In this document: positions 1 through 8,446 of the stretch, piece by piece | Position numbering within the stretch: the stretch's first letter is position 1 | Layout: each line of letters starts with the position of its first letter | From: Pseudoglutamicibacter cumminsii | Lineage (GTDB): Bacteria; Actinomycetota; Actinomycetes; Actinomycetales; Micrococcaceae | DNA: 64,000 bases | Direction: 5' to 3' | NCBI RefSeq assembly: GCF_016907775.1 | Contig: NZ_JAFBCO010000001.1 | Coordinates: 310,001-374,000 of the forward strand | Notes under the pieces: model-generated | Database searches by the model: none | Seen by the model: only the letters and a program-made list of their open reading frames with translations | What the model was told of the DNA's origin: nothing | Translations under genes and position numbers: made by a program

Positions 1-21
1 CCGAGCTCCGACTGGGAACCA

Positions 22-567
22 TCAGCGCCCGTGGTCGTGCGTGGCATCGGTTCGCTGGCGGTCCAGCCAGCGACTGAGCGCGTCGATCCACATGTCGAAG
101 GCGTCGAGGTGCGCGTCATGGCTACCGCCATCGAGATCAATCCTGTCGGTCTGGGACCTGCGCCGAATCAAAGCTTCCCGATCACCGCTGCCTTTCACAT
201 GCCCTTCCAGCATCACGAGCCATTTGACCAGGTCTGGTCGTGCCACCGCGACGAGGAACGCGGTATGGGCTCCCATCGACTGCCCGACGAGCACCGCGCG
301 CTGCCGAGGGACGAGCTCCTCGAGCACTGCGACGACGTCTCCGACGAAGGCATCGCGCGACAAGTCATTGGGAAGCCGTGTACTCGCACCGTGCCCCCGC
401 TGGTCCACGAGTAGCACCCGATATCCCGGTAACGCTTGCGCCGTTGGCAGCAGCTCGCGCGAGCTCCCCGCGAGATATGCGCCCATGCAGATTCCGAGGT
501 AGCTTCCACCGGTAGCAAAATAGTCACGTAGCCCGCGGATGTCGCGGCCAAGGCCGTCGTCAAGCAA
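22..567 (-). pseudogene. Chimeric remnant: BPL_N-like start joined to an alpha/beta hydrolase
   Basis: The 181-residue frame has two unrelated halves. Residues 1 to about 36 carry GGSYLGICMGAYLAG, the nucleophile-elbow-like segment of the biotin-protein-ligase N-terminal (glutamine-amidotransferase-like) family. From about residue 45 it becomes an alpha/beta hydrolase, with VDQRGHGAS and the nucleophile motif GQSMG near residue 95, but it lacks the hydrolase N-terminus and ends soon after the middle. Upstream (about 570 to 640, same strand) another frame reads AVPHPG, which suits the segment before the amidotransferase part, so a frameshift is likely there too. The simplest reading is a deletion that fused two decaying genes. 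The frame is open, so expression of a chimera cannot be excluded. Confidence 0.5.
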
Positions 568-839
568 TTGCCCGACCTGGATGCGGCACTGCCACGAGTG
601 CCCCGGCCCGAACGGTGCGGATTATAACCATCCGACCACCCCAGACACAGCCCGCCCAGAGCAAAGAACGCCGCCTCTAACAGACTCAGGACAGGCACCA
701 CGACGGGGTGGATAGGGACATTCCAGTAGCTCATCCACCGCATCCCCCTTACAACCCTGGCTATCTACTGCAGCGTTCTTTCTTTTAAGTACAATCCCTG
801 ATCAACCACCTTGTTTCCCTAGAGGAAGAACCAGCCACC
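568..839. other. Gene-poor stretch with decayed coding sequence
   Basis: No complete gene is visible. The minus-strand frame to 743 starts with a hydrophobic segment (VVVPVLSLLEAAFFALGGL), then runs out of phase with the amidotransferase-like remnant, consistent with debris. The last ~80 bases before the next gene are A+T-richer and should contain its promoter. Confidence 0.3.
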
Positions 840-1796
840 ATGCCAGAGTTCTCAGCACAGGTTCAAGCGCTACGGTCACTGATCGAGTCGGGAGAGCTCA
901 TCTCCGAAGACGCTGATGGCCTAATCCAACTTGCTAAACCAGCCGTAACCCTTCCCTACTCCAACAGCACTCCTACCGAGCATGGTTCGTACTTCGGTGG
1001 CAGGCCGTATCTTCCGGAAGGTTCGGCCTGGCCCGTCGCAAAGAGCGGTCAGCCATTGCTCCATGTCATTCAGCTAAATTTTGCCGATATTGTCCGTCAT
1101 GTGCGTGCGGAGGGGGCATCGGAAAGCGAAGCAACTCTCGACGAATTGATTCCGGAGTCAGGAATTTTTCAACTCTTTGTCGGTGCTGATCCGCTCTCTG
1201 GCGGATTTGATTCGGATTCGCCTGGCGACGGCATGGAAATTCGCTATATCCCTGAGCCTGCGGAAGGCTTTGGCAACCACAGCTTCCCTGGACCTCATAC
1301 CGCGGAGCCTGCCGCATTCGATGAACAGCACGAGGATTATTGCTCCCCGTTTAGCGAGGATATTGGGGAGGTTATGAACTCTCCGATTTCCTTGTCTAGT
1401 GCAGTGGCAATGATCCCACCCACTGACCAAGCAGCGTACGAGGCTTTGAAGTCTAGAAAAAGCGATGACTTTCTTGAAAACTTTGATTACTTTGATGAGC
1501 TGGTTGAATTGCGGAAAGCAGCCAGCCACAAAAGTGACATCATGCTCGGCGGTTTCCCAGCTTTCGCCCAAGACCCTACAGAGCCCGATGGGTACGTTCA
1601 CTTCCTAGAAATTGATTCCACATATCTGGAAGGAGAAGAGCTCCCCTTCGAGATCATGTGGGGTGACTTAGGTGTAGCTCACGTATTCCTACACCCAGAC
1701 GCGTTGAAGAAAATGCATGCCGGCGAGGCCGTGGTGTACCGCTCCGAAAATACTGGCACAACCGATGGTGCTGTGTTTTCCTGGGATTGCGGCTAA
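840..1796 (+). CDS. DUF1963 (YwqG-like) protein
   Basis: A 318-residue protein of the DUF1963/YwqG family. The family hallmark near the N-terminus is visible (GSYFGGRPYLPEGSAWP, residues ~48-64), followed by LLHVIQLNFADI and an acidic middle. It has no signal peptide or membrane segment and should be cytoplasmic. DUF1963 proteins are common in immunity loci of polymorphic toxin systems, but their biochemical role is unknown. The ATG is preceded by a GAGGAAG-type ribosome site about 12 bases upstream. Other immunity-type families lie within 8 kb (DUF4261, DUF2625, SUKH-like), which favours a protective role; that is inference. Confidence 0.8.
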   Translation: MPEFSAQVQALRSLIESGELISEDADGLIQLAKPAVTLPYSNSTPTEHGSYFGGRPYLPEGSAWPVAKSGQPLLHVIQLNFADIVRHVRAEGASESEATLDELIPESGIFQLFVGADPLSGGFDSDSPGDGMEIRYIPEPAEGFGNHSFPGPHTAEPAAFDEQHEDYCSPFSEDIGEVMNSPISLSSAVAMIPPTDQAAYEALKSRKSDDFLENFDYFDELVELRKAASHKSDIMLGGFPAFAQDPTEPDGYVHFLEIDSTYLEGEELPFEIMWGDLGVAHVFLHPDALKKMHAGEAVVYRSENTGTTDGAVFSWDCG

Positions 1797-2008
1797 TTCA
1801 GTTTTCCGCAGGCCCCCATCTAGCTTGCTTTTATCGCCCGTTCAACGGGCACATGACTTGGCACGCTTCTCTTTCGTGTGTCTCGCACGGAAGATAGGGA
1901 AATAAAGCCAACGAAGAGACCGAGCGCATTCGCAGGTTTGCGCATGTATTTCCCGCCTATACTCACCTTAAGTGGATATCTGTCTGGGCGGTCTTGGGGG
2001 ATGACGAA

Positions 2009-4822
2009 ATGGTGTCAGGCGAAGGACCACATCTGATTGGCCCGCATGTGGACTTGGTACAAAAGTTGGTCGACCGTTTGGACGCACTGACTGACGACAA
2101 CGAGAGCGCCCCGCAGGTGGTGGTGTTGCGAGGTGAATCCGGGGTGGGCAAATCACGCATCGTGCGGGAATTTTACTCGCGTCTGTGTGACCGCCAGCCG
2201 AAACCAGCATTCTGGCCACCCATCACCAGCCCGGACGGTCACACAGGTGCTAATCCGTTGGCAGACCGAAAGGTGCTAGGTCCGCCGCTGGATGACTTCG
2301 TATGGCCACCGAATGCGTTGCCCTCGTTTGGGTGGTGGACGTTTAACTGCGAACGCTTACAGTCCACGTTGCAGGGAAATCTGCTGGCTGAAAAACAAGC
2401 CGAGCTCGCACAGTGGATTCCTCCTTTAGCACAAGCGTGGGCACAACAAGCTGGCCGATGGGACCGGGCGCTGGCCAAGCGTAAAGACGCCGCAATTCTG
2501 TTGCGGGACGCGGCAGTTGGGGAAGTGACCGATGCCTCGTTGGACCTGTTGCAGGACCTATTGAACGTCACAGTGCCGGCGATTGGAACGATGGCTTCGT
2601 GGGTGTGGAAGGCAGGAAAGGCCGGGAAGCGCCGGAGGGCTGAGCGGCAGGACCGGATCAAAGAGGTTCACCTAGGTCAGCGATCCGCTACCCGACGCGA
2701 GGAAGTCGCCGGCCAGTTGGCTGACAGTATCCGGGGCGTTACGCATCCCACCCTTCCGGGTGTGGTGGTGGTCGAAGACGCCCACCGTCTAACCGAAGAC
2801 TTAGGGGTGTTCCTCCAGAACCTAGCTGAGCCGAAGAAGAACCAGCCAGTGCTGGTGGTCTTAACAGTCTGGCCCGAGGGTGAGCTCAACCCGGTGTGGG
2901 ATAACTGGTTGGACGCGATGGTGGATGCCGGCCGGGGTGAGGTCTGGGAGGTACCCCGCCTCGGCGGCGCAGACCTTGCCACCCTTATTCAGTCCCACGC
3001 CCCTCGTGTGACGACGGCAGATACCGAAGCGCTGACAGCTGTACTGAGCACGCCTTTGATGGTGGAGATGTGGATCACTTCGCCCAAAATCCAGCGACGC
3101 ATCAAGCGCTACAACGGTGCCCTGCCGGTGGATGAGGATGTGCTTAAGGGGATCCCGCGCACTCTTGCCGAGGTGTATAGGCAAAGGTGGGAAGAGTTGC
3201 CATACGAGGTCAAGGAAGCCCTGAAGGCAGCGGTCGCTCTGGCCGACAAGAACGACGTACCCGTATTCCTAAGCGAGATCGTCACCAAGGCTGCAGCTTT
3301 TATGGTGGATCAAGATGACCTGGCTAGGGGGTTGGAGTTGGCTGCCGACCCGGCAGCTTGGACGATGATCCACCAACAGGTGGATGCGTTCCGTGAAGCT
3401 CCCTTGGCTCGTCAGGCTCGAGCAGCATTGGACTTGGATCACGATGACGAAATCGAGTTGAAGCAGGCAGCAGTCACCGAACTCCATCTCTGGATCGCAA
3501 AGCGACTCGAAGGAGACTATTGGTTGCCCAAGTCAGCGACAACCTCGGTGGCGGCTGAATGGCTTGTCTCCCTTAACCCGAACACGTTCGACACTCCTGC
3601 GGACATTGCCGCTACCTGGCTACATGCCTACAACCTGTCTGAAGCCTTCCAGTACCAGTCCGCAACGGAGTTGCTCAGCCGAGCCATCAAGCACTGCCCA
3701 TTGGAGCACACTCAGGTTTTTGCTATGCGCCTGAATCTGGGAGTCTGGCTAAAAAAACGAGGTCAAGTACGAGACGCCATCGAGTGTCTTCAGAGCCTGG
3801 CCACGGACACTCAACGTATCCTGGGCCCTGACGACCCCGACACCCTCACCTCTCGCGACAGCCTCGCCGGCGCCTACCTCTCTGCCGGGGACCTGAAACG
3901 AGCCATCCCCTTATTCGAACAAACCCTCACCGACCGTGAACGTGTCCTCGGCCCAGACCATCCCGACATGTTCGCCTCGCGCAACAACCTCGCCTACGCC
4001 TACAAGGCGGCCGGGGACCTGAAACGAGCCATCCCCTTATTCGAACAAACCCTCACCGACCATGAGCGTGTCCTCGGCCCAGACCACCCCGACACCCTCA
4101 CCATCCGCAACAACCTCGCCTACGCCTACAAGGCGGCCGGGGACCTGAAACGAGCCATCCCCTTATTCGAACAAACCCTCACCGACCATGAGCGTGTCCT
4201 CGGCCCAGACCACCCCGACACCCTCACCATCCGCAACAACCTCGCCGGCGCCTACCTCTCTGCCGGGGACCTGAAACGAGCCATCCCCTTATTCGAACAA
4301 ACCCTCACCGACCATGAGCGTGTCCTCGGCCCAGACCACCCCGACACCCTCACCGCTCGCAACAACCTCGCCGGCGCCTACCGGTCGGCCAGGGCCCTGA
4401 ACCAGGCCATCCCCCTATACGAACAAACCCTCACCGACAGAGAACGCACCCTAGGCCCAGACCACCCCGACACCATCAGCTCTCGCGGCGGCCTCGCATA
4501 CGCCTACGAATCGGCCGGGAACCTAAAACGGGCCATCCCCCTATACGAACAAAACCTCACCGACCGTGAACGCCTCCTCGGCCCCGACCACCCCGACACC
4601 CTTACCTCCCGCGACGGCCTCGCATACGCCTACGAATCGGCCGGGAACCTAAAACGGGCCATCCTCCTATACGAACAAAACCTCACCGAGCATGAGCGCA
4701 TCCTAGGCCCCGACCACCCCGACACCATCAGCTCTCGCAACAACCTCGCTGCCGCCTACCAGGCCGCTGTAGATCTAAGTGAGAACACTCGCTCAAACGC
4801 GCCCGATGGAAGCGACCCGTAA
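2009..4822 (+). CDS. P-loop NTPase with C-terminal TPR array (STAND-like)
   Basis: About 937 residues. A Walker A motif (GESGVGKS) lies near residue 45 and a Walker B-like VVVVEDAH near residue 255, an AAA_16/STAND-type ATPase. A helical middle follows, then from about residue 605 eight kinesin-light-chain-like TPR units of 42 residues, consensus LGPDHPDTLTxRNNLAxAY...AGDLKRAIPLFEQTLTDxERV. The architecture (NTPase plus sensor repeats, no obvious effector domain) fits regulators and some defence proteins. The ATG at 2009 has GGGGGA eight bases upstream; a TTG at 1994 would add five residues. No partner gene is tightly linked: DUF2625 is convergent downstream and DUF1963 lies about 210 bp upstream on the same strand. 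Function is unproven. Confidence 0.75.
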   Translation: MVSGEGPHLIGPHVDLVQKLVDRLDALTDDNESAPQVVVLRGESGVGKSRIVREFYSRLCDRQPKPAFWPPITSPDGHTGANPLADRKVLGPPLDDFVWPPNALPSFGWWTFNCERLQSTLQGNLLAEKQAELAQWIPPLAQAWAQQAGRWDRALAKRKDAAILLRDAAVGEVTDASLDLLQDLLNVTVPAIGTMASWVWKAGKAGKRRRAERQDRIKEVHLGQRSATRREEVAGQLADSIRGVTHPTLPGVVVVEDAHRLTEDLGVFLQNLAEPKKNQPVLVVLTVWPEGELNPVWDNWLDAMVDAGRGEVWEVPRLGGADLATLIQSHAPRVTTADTEALTAVLSTPLMVEMWITSPKIQRRIKRYNGALPVDEDVLKGIPRTLAEVYRQRWEELPYEVKEALKAAVALADKNDVPVFLSEIVTKAAAFMVDQDDLARGLELAADPAAWTMIHQQVDAFREAPLARQARAALDLDHDDEIELKQAAVTELHLWIAKRLEGDYWLPKSATTSVAAEWLVSLNPNTFDTPADIAATWLHAYNLSEAFQYQSATELLSRAIKHCPLEHTQVFAMRLNLGVWLKKRGQVRDAIECLQSLATDTQRILGPDDPDTLTSRDSLAGAYLSAGDLKRAIPLFEQTLTDRERVLGPDHPDMFASRNNLAYAYKAAGDLKRAIPLFEQTLTDHERVLGPDHPDTLTIRNNLAYAYKAAGDLKRAIPLFEQTLTDHERVLGPDHPDTLTIRNNLAGAYLSAGDLKRAIPLFEQTLTDHERVLGPDHPDTLTARNNLAGAYRSARALNQAIPLYEQTLTDRERTLGPDHPDTISSRGGLAYAYESAGNLKRAIPLYEQNLTDRERLLGPDHPDTLTSRDGLAYAYESAGNLKRAILLYEQNLTEHERILGPDHPDTISSRNNLAAAYQAAVDLSENTRSNAPDGSDP
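3821..4766 (+). repeat. Tandem 126-bp coding repeat (TPR units)
   Basis: Units start at 3821, 3947, 4073, 4199, 4325, 4451, 4577 and 4703 (the last partial). Units 2 to 4 are almost identical in DNA, with long perfect stretches around 4014, 4140 and 4266; units 1 and 5 to 8 diverge more. Identity extends to third codon positions, which indicates recent duplication or gene conversion and not only protein-level selection. Confidence 0.9.
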
Positions 4823-4925
4823 CGGGCCTCATGAGCGCTCCTCAGATCAGGGCCGTCACCTAATCATGGCACGCGGTTTTGCCACCCGGTTTGCCCGACC
4901 AGATCATTCCTTGACATAGCGGAGC

Positions 4926-4944
4926 GGCGGCACGAAGCGCCGCC
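4926..4944. terminator. Possible bidirectional terminator between convergent genes
   Basis: GGCGGC (4926-4931) pairs with GCCGCC (4939-4944) across a 7-base loop, between the end of the NTPase-TPR gene and the end of the DUF2625 gene. No T-run follows on either strand. Confidence 0.3.
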
Positions 4945-4951
4945 CCTCGTG

Positions 4952-5581
4952 TCACGCAGTACCCAGCAACTCCTGGATGCTGACAACCGACCTTGACGCC
5001 TTGCTCACGTCACTGCCCTCAATGGTGGACGGCGGAGGGTAGAGGGCGATGCCCTGCGACAACGCCAACGACGCCACGTCCTCCTGCCAACCAGGCCAGC
5101 GCAGCGACTCGAACACCACGTCGAGCGCACCGCTCAGCGCAGCCTGTAGGAATGCCGAGTAACCGCCACCGAGTCCATCCCATGCGAGGGTGTCCGGACC
5201 GAAGTAACACACTTCACCGGGCGCAACACCCAGCGCACCGCCATCGATGGCGAACAGGCCACCCAAGACGTCATGCCCGACAACGAGCGCACCGGGCGGT
5301 TCTGGAACTGGGCCGCTCAGCCCGTTCGCTTCAGCGATGCTCGGCAGATGCTCGCTGCCGCCGCCGTACAAACGAACCCAACCGTGGTCGGCGACGATGC
5401 CCCCGGTGTGCAACGCGACGGCCCCCATCGTCGACGCGGCACTGACCTGCAACCCCCACAGCGAACGCTGCCCTCGCTCCGGGTCGACGGGAAGCGCGAC
5501 AGCATCGGATTCAGCTAACGCCTGCTGAAGATGGGGCCAGGCCGGGTCGTCGACGGCGATGAGGCTTTCGATATCGTTCAT
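4952..5581 (-). CDS. DUF2625 protein
   Basis: A 209-residue protein matching DUF2625 along its length: PAWPHLQQAL near the start, then GAVALHTGGIVADHGWVRLYG, GGLFAIDGGALG, VCYFGPDTLAWDGLGGGYSAF and LRWPGWQEDV. The family has no known activity; the order of blocks resembles SUKH-type immunity-related proteins. The ATG at 5581 is chosen because GAAGGA stands eight bases upstream; in-frame upstream starts would overlap the DUF4261 gene. It lies 23 bp downstream of that gene on the same strand, so the two are probably co-transcribed. Confidence 0.75.
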   Translation of the reverse strand: MNDIESLIAVDDPAWPHLQQALAESDAVALPVDPERGQRSLWGLQVSAASTMGAVALHTGGIVADHGWVRLYGGGSEHLPSIAEANGLSGPVPEPPGALVVGHDVLGGLFAIDGGALGVAPGEVCYFGPDTLAWDGLGGGYSAFLQAALSGALDVVFESLRWPGWQEDVASLALSQGIALYPPPSTIEGSDVSKASRSVVSIQELLGTA

Positions 5582-5604
5582 CGGGGTTCCTTCACCTGTC
5601 ATAG

Positions 5605-6447
5605 TCACATCTCCAGCTGAAGGGCGGTCTGTCCCTCGTCGACGATGCTCGGCTGCCACGACGTCATGATCTTCTCGTTCTCGTCGCGTCCGAGGGTCTC
5701 TCCTGCCCGGATGCGACCACCCCGAATTTGGTAGTCGACGATGTCCGTCAGGTATCCGAACAATTCCATGGGCTCACGCTTCGACCCGACCACTTGAATA
5801 TCTGGAATGCCCCATTTCGGCAGGCCGATCGAATACGCGTTCCAGGTATCGTCCTCGCCCGGCCTCACCCATACCGGCCCGATGAACGCCGCGGGCATCG
5901 GGTTCTCTGCGTCAGTTATTGTCAGGTAGGTCTCTTTGCCATAGCTGGTGCCCACGTCTCCGGAGTAGTAGCCAACGGCTTCCGGAAGAAGCAACAACGA
6001 ACGCACGGCCTGCACCTGTAAAATAACGGCATCCTGGTGACTAAACGGAGCTTCACCGCCACTATGTCCCTTCGACAAAGCGGGCACGCCTGCCACGATG
6101 AGGAAGGCGCGGTGTTGTTCGATGGCTTCGGGATCGTCGCCACCAAACACTGGCTGGAGTACCCCCTGCGCCTCGCCGTCGGGAAACGGCGCGTCCGTCA
6201 GCGAAATCGATATCCAGAGCCCATTGATCGAGCACCCTAAGCTGTCTTCATCAGCCGCGTCCTCATCCCATTCAAGCTGGTCGTCTTCACTGACGTAATC
6301 ATTCAGGGCCTCGACAATCCGCTCCCTACTGACCGCCTCACGCAACAGCACGTAGCCGATGACCGGGTCGTCATTCATATCATAGGTGGGCTCAGGGCGC
6401 GTGCTTTTGATCGCTTTTCCAGAACGTTTGCCAAACAGTCCGAACAT
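5605..6447 (-). CDS. DUF4261 protein
   Basis: A 280-residue protein. The second half carries DUF4261 features: LLLPEAVGYYSGD, TYLTITDAENPMPAAFIGPVWVR, then NAYSIGLPKWGIPDIQV and ELFGYLTDIVDYQI. The N-terminal ~20 residues are basic (FGLFGKRSGKAIK), followed by an acidic segment around DDQLEWDEDAADED. No signal peptide. The start at 6447 has AGGAGA seven bases upstream. DUF4261 has been linked to immunity loci of polymorphic toxins; the actual function is unknown. It is first in a likely two-gene operon with the DUF2625 gene. Confidence 0.78.
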   Translation of the reverse strand: MFGLFGKRSGKAIKSTRPEPTYDMNDDPVIGYVLLREAVSRERIVEALNDYVSEDDQLEWDEDAADEDSLGCSINGLWISISLTDAPFPDGEAQGVLQPVFGGDDPEAIEQHRAFLIVAGVPALSKGHSGGEAPFSHQDAVILQVQAVRSLLLLPEAVGYYSGDVGTSYGKETYLTITDAENPMPAAFIGPVWVRPGEDDTWNAYSIGLPKWGIPDIQVVGSKREPMELFGYLTDIVDYQIRGGRIRAGETLGRDENEKIMTSWQPSIVDEGQTALQLEM

Positions 6448-6735
6448 GTCTGTCTCCTGGTCAAGGGATCCGGGCGGTCCTACGCAGAATCCTAATAGGC
6501 GCGATTCATTTGCGCACGGCTTATTTTCCCCTCAACACCAGTACGGTGAACCTAAACTACATCGCGTTCCGGCGCGAAGAATCGTCTGCAGTCAGCGACT
6601 GTCGAGCCCGTCCGTCTGCTATCAACAGTCCTGGCGTGAATGGGGCGCGCCGGCAAGATAGAAGCGAGGCGACTGATACTGAAGAAGCGACGTCTCACTA
6701 GCCGGCGCACTCAATTCCGTATTACGATTAAGAAT

Positions 6736-6981
6736 ATGAGGACGATTAATGGGCAACAGGTTAGCGAAGAACAAATCGATGAGTGGGTAGCGGAAGCCGA
6801 GGACGGCTACGATGTGGAGACGCTTCGCCGTCGAGGCAGGAAACCTCGCCACGAAAATGCGGCTAAAGTTATCTCCATTCGCCTTTCACCCAGCGAAATT
6901 TCAGACCTGGATAAATACGCGGCCACCCACGGATGGTCGAGGTCCCAGGCAATCCGAGAAGCTTTACGGAATGCCGTCTAA
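6736..6981 (+). CDS. Ribbon-helix-helix (CopG/BrnA-like) antitoxin
   Basis: An 81-residue protein. The N-terminal half (VSEEQIDEWVAEAEDGYDVETLRRRGRKP) is the conserved arm seen in CopG-type antitoxins paired with short BrnT-like toxins. The C-terminal half (VISIRLSPSEISDLDKYA, then GWSRSQAIREALRNAV) is a ribbon-helix-helix DNA-binding fold. The ATG at 6736 is preferred because it gives the family's usual length. The next reading frame begins with an ATG directly after its TAA, the normal place for the toxin, but that gene is broken, so this appears to be an orphan antitoxin. Confidence 0.7.
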   Translation: MRTINGQQVSEEQIDEWVAEAEDGYDVETLRRRGRKPRHENAAKVISIRLSPSEISDLDKYAATHGWSRSQAIREALRNAV

Positions 6982-7086
6982 ATGGAAGTTCGCTCAAGCG
7001 CCACAAAACACGGGATCAAACCAGAACTGAACCAAGGTCAGCCACCACGATCGAGACGCCAACGAGGCGATGCACTCTGCGGTTGA
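6982..7086 (+). pseudogene. Truncated toxin remnant after the RHH antitoxin
   Basis: The ATG abuts the antitoxin stop codon. The first residues, MEVRSSATKHGI, look like the start of the ~90-residue toxins normally paired with this antitoxin type (SA.KHGI segment). The frame then diverges and stops after 34 codons. None of the usual central residues or the LVIGP-type strand is recognisable downstream. I read this as a toxin lost by deletion; the family call rests on about a dozen residues. Confidence 0.4.
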
Positions 7087-7137
7087 TCACACCACCTGCA
7101 GTGGCGTGATCTTAGTTATCTGATCAGCCGCACGTTC

Positions 7138-7386
7138 CTACGCCAGCTCAAGCTCATAGCGGCCCTGAAGATTGATCCAGAACTGCGGCTCCACTCCGAA
7201 ATACCGGCCCAGACGCAACGCCGTATCAGCAGTGATAGCGCGCTTGCCGTGCACGATCTCATTGATCCTCCGCGGAGGGACACCGAAAGACACAGCGAGC
7301 TTGTGCTGCGTGATGCCGAATCCCTCAATGAAGTCTTCCATCAGAACCTCGCCAGGGTGAATCGGCACGTAGAGCTTCTCAGTCAT
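7138..7386 (-). CDS. higA: HigA-family antitoxin, partner toxin truncated
   Basis: An 82-residue XRE-type helix-turn-helix antitoxin of the HigA/VapI group: VPIHPGEVLMEDF, then FGITQHKLAVSFGVPPRRINEIVHGKRAITADTALRLGRYFGVEPQFWINLQGRYELE read as separate blocks. The ATG at 7386 leaves the usual short N-terminus. It is closely similar to the HigA at 9068-9376, so the two loci are paralogues. Only the last third of its toxin survives just upstream. It may act as a stand-alone repressor or antidote to the neighbouring HigB; that is inference. Confidence 0.85.
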   Translation of the reverse strand: MTEKLYVPIHPGEVLMEDFIEGFGITQHKLAVSFGVPPRRINEIVHGKRAITADTALRLGRYFGVEPQFWINLQGRYELELA

Positions 7387-7394
7387 GATGCACC

Positions 7395-7490
7395 TCAGTG
7401 GTAGTCCTCGATGGTCACATTCTCCGGGCCAGCCTCGGTCCACTCAAAGCAGATCCGCCACTGACTGTTGATTCGAATGCTGTACTGACC
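7395..7490 (-). pseudogene. higB: C-terminal fragment of HigB toxin
   Basis: In frame up to a TGA at 7395 this encodes [20 protein letters not shown] followed by [11 protein letters not shown], matching the C-terminus of the intact HigB at 9363-9644 with few differences. A TAG codon sits immediately upstream and nothing homologous to the first ~60 residues remains. The toxin is therefore inactivated by a 5' deletion. Confidence 0.8.
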
Positions 7491-7518
7491 CTACCCGCGA
7501 GCTCAGACCAAGGTGCAA

Positions 7519-8025
7519 TCATTCAAAATAGTTGAAGGGAAACCTCACACGCAGTTGCGGATGGATGCTGTTCAGAAGGTCCGAAACTTCCTGCTCGTAT
7601 TCATCAATCTCCTGCCCCTCGTCAAGCTTCTCCTCGAGCTCCGACAACAGGAACGCCATCCTGAGAAAACCAGTAAAGTCGATCTTCAGATCGAGGAAGC
7701 TCTCTGGCCCTCCGTACTCCCCCTGGTCGTGATCGAAAAAGAACACTGTCTTGCGCCGTGCACTCAAGAACCACTCATCGCCCTGCCCCGACTGCCCGAT
7801 AAGCAACAGATCTTCGGGCAAACCATCGCCACGTGCTCGACGATTCCACTCGAGCACCTTCTGATAGCCATACAGAACAATGTCCGGCGTGAGACTTACC
7901 CCGGCATAACGATGAATGAACTCGGTGTACGTTGCATCGATGTCAGGGATCTTGCCTTTGTCTTTTATGGCGGGATCAAGCTGCTCAAGAGAACTAAAAA
8001 GCTCGTTCGGATCAATCAACTTCAC
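7519..8025 (-). CDS. SMI1/KNR4 (SUKH)-like protein
   Basis: A 168-residue acidic cytoplasmic protein. The order of features is SUKH-like: an N-terminal helix (MKLIDPNELFSSLEQLD), a middle with LLIGQSGQGDEWFLSARRKTVFFFDHDQGEY read as glycine turn and strands, then FLDLKIDFTGFLRMAFLLSELEEKL, the helical region that usually closes the fold. SUKH proteins are frequent immunity proteins against nuclease toxins. Start is a GTG with GGGGAAA upstream. It lies 9 bp after the stop of a small same-strand ORF, so the pair may be an operon. Assignment rests on pattern only. Confidence 0.55.
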   Translation of the reverse strand: MKLIDPNELFSSLEQLDPAIKDKGKIPDIDATYTEFIHRYAGVSLTPDIVLYGYQKVLEWNRRARGDGLPEDLLLIGQSGQGDEWFLSARRKTVFFFDHDQGEYGGPESFLDLKIDFTGFLRMAFLLSELEEKLDEGQEIDEYEQEVSDLLNSIHPQLRVRFPFNYFE

Positions 8026-8034
8026 GATTTTCCC

Positions 8035-8274
8035 CTACTCATCCGTGTCTGGAGAGTGATCGACGAAAACCACTTCGACGGGCAGAACCCCAGTGAGTTC
8101 GCGATTCCAAAGATGGACGGCATCGTCGCCCGCCAGTATAACAAGGGCGGTGCCGGACAGAGCTTCCTCGGTGGCGCGGATTCGATTGCCATCGGCAAGG
8201 AAGGTCATGCCGACAGATAAACCTAAGCCGCCCAATTCCTCATTCCATCCGAGCCATGCGCACCACCATGTCAC
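8035..8274 (-). CDS. Small hypothetical protein
   Basis: A 79-residue frame with tryptophan-rich start (MTWWCAWLGWNEEL), then MTFLADGNRIRATEEAL and a hydrophobic strand-like end (LPVEVVFVDHSPDTDE). I do not recognise a family. It sits directly upstream of the SUKH-like gene on the same strand. It could be a real small gene or the C-terminal stub of a larger decayed one; an alternative start at the internal methionine (MTFLADG) is possible. Confidence 0.35.
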   Translation of the reverse strand: MTWWCAWLGWNEELGGLGLSVGMTFLADGNRIRATEEALSGTALVILAGDDAVHLWNRELTGVLPVEVVFVDHSPDTDE

Positions 8275-8446
8275 TCATGCCAAACGGCTCCACGCACACG
8301 AAAAGGGCGGCCATTCAGCCGATCAGCCAGAGTCTGAACGACGCACTCGGCTACGTACTGCCTAATAGAACGGATATCCTGATAGCCGGCCAACATTAAC
8401 GAAATTCGGATCGGTAAGGCACAAAAGACACCAAGGAAAACGCAAA

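Noticed and set aside
3821-4766. Regular direct repeats considered as a CRISPR-like array
   Set aside because: The period is 126 bp with no unique spacers, the repeat is in frame and encodes canonical TPR helices.
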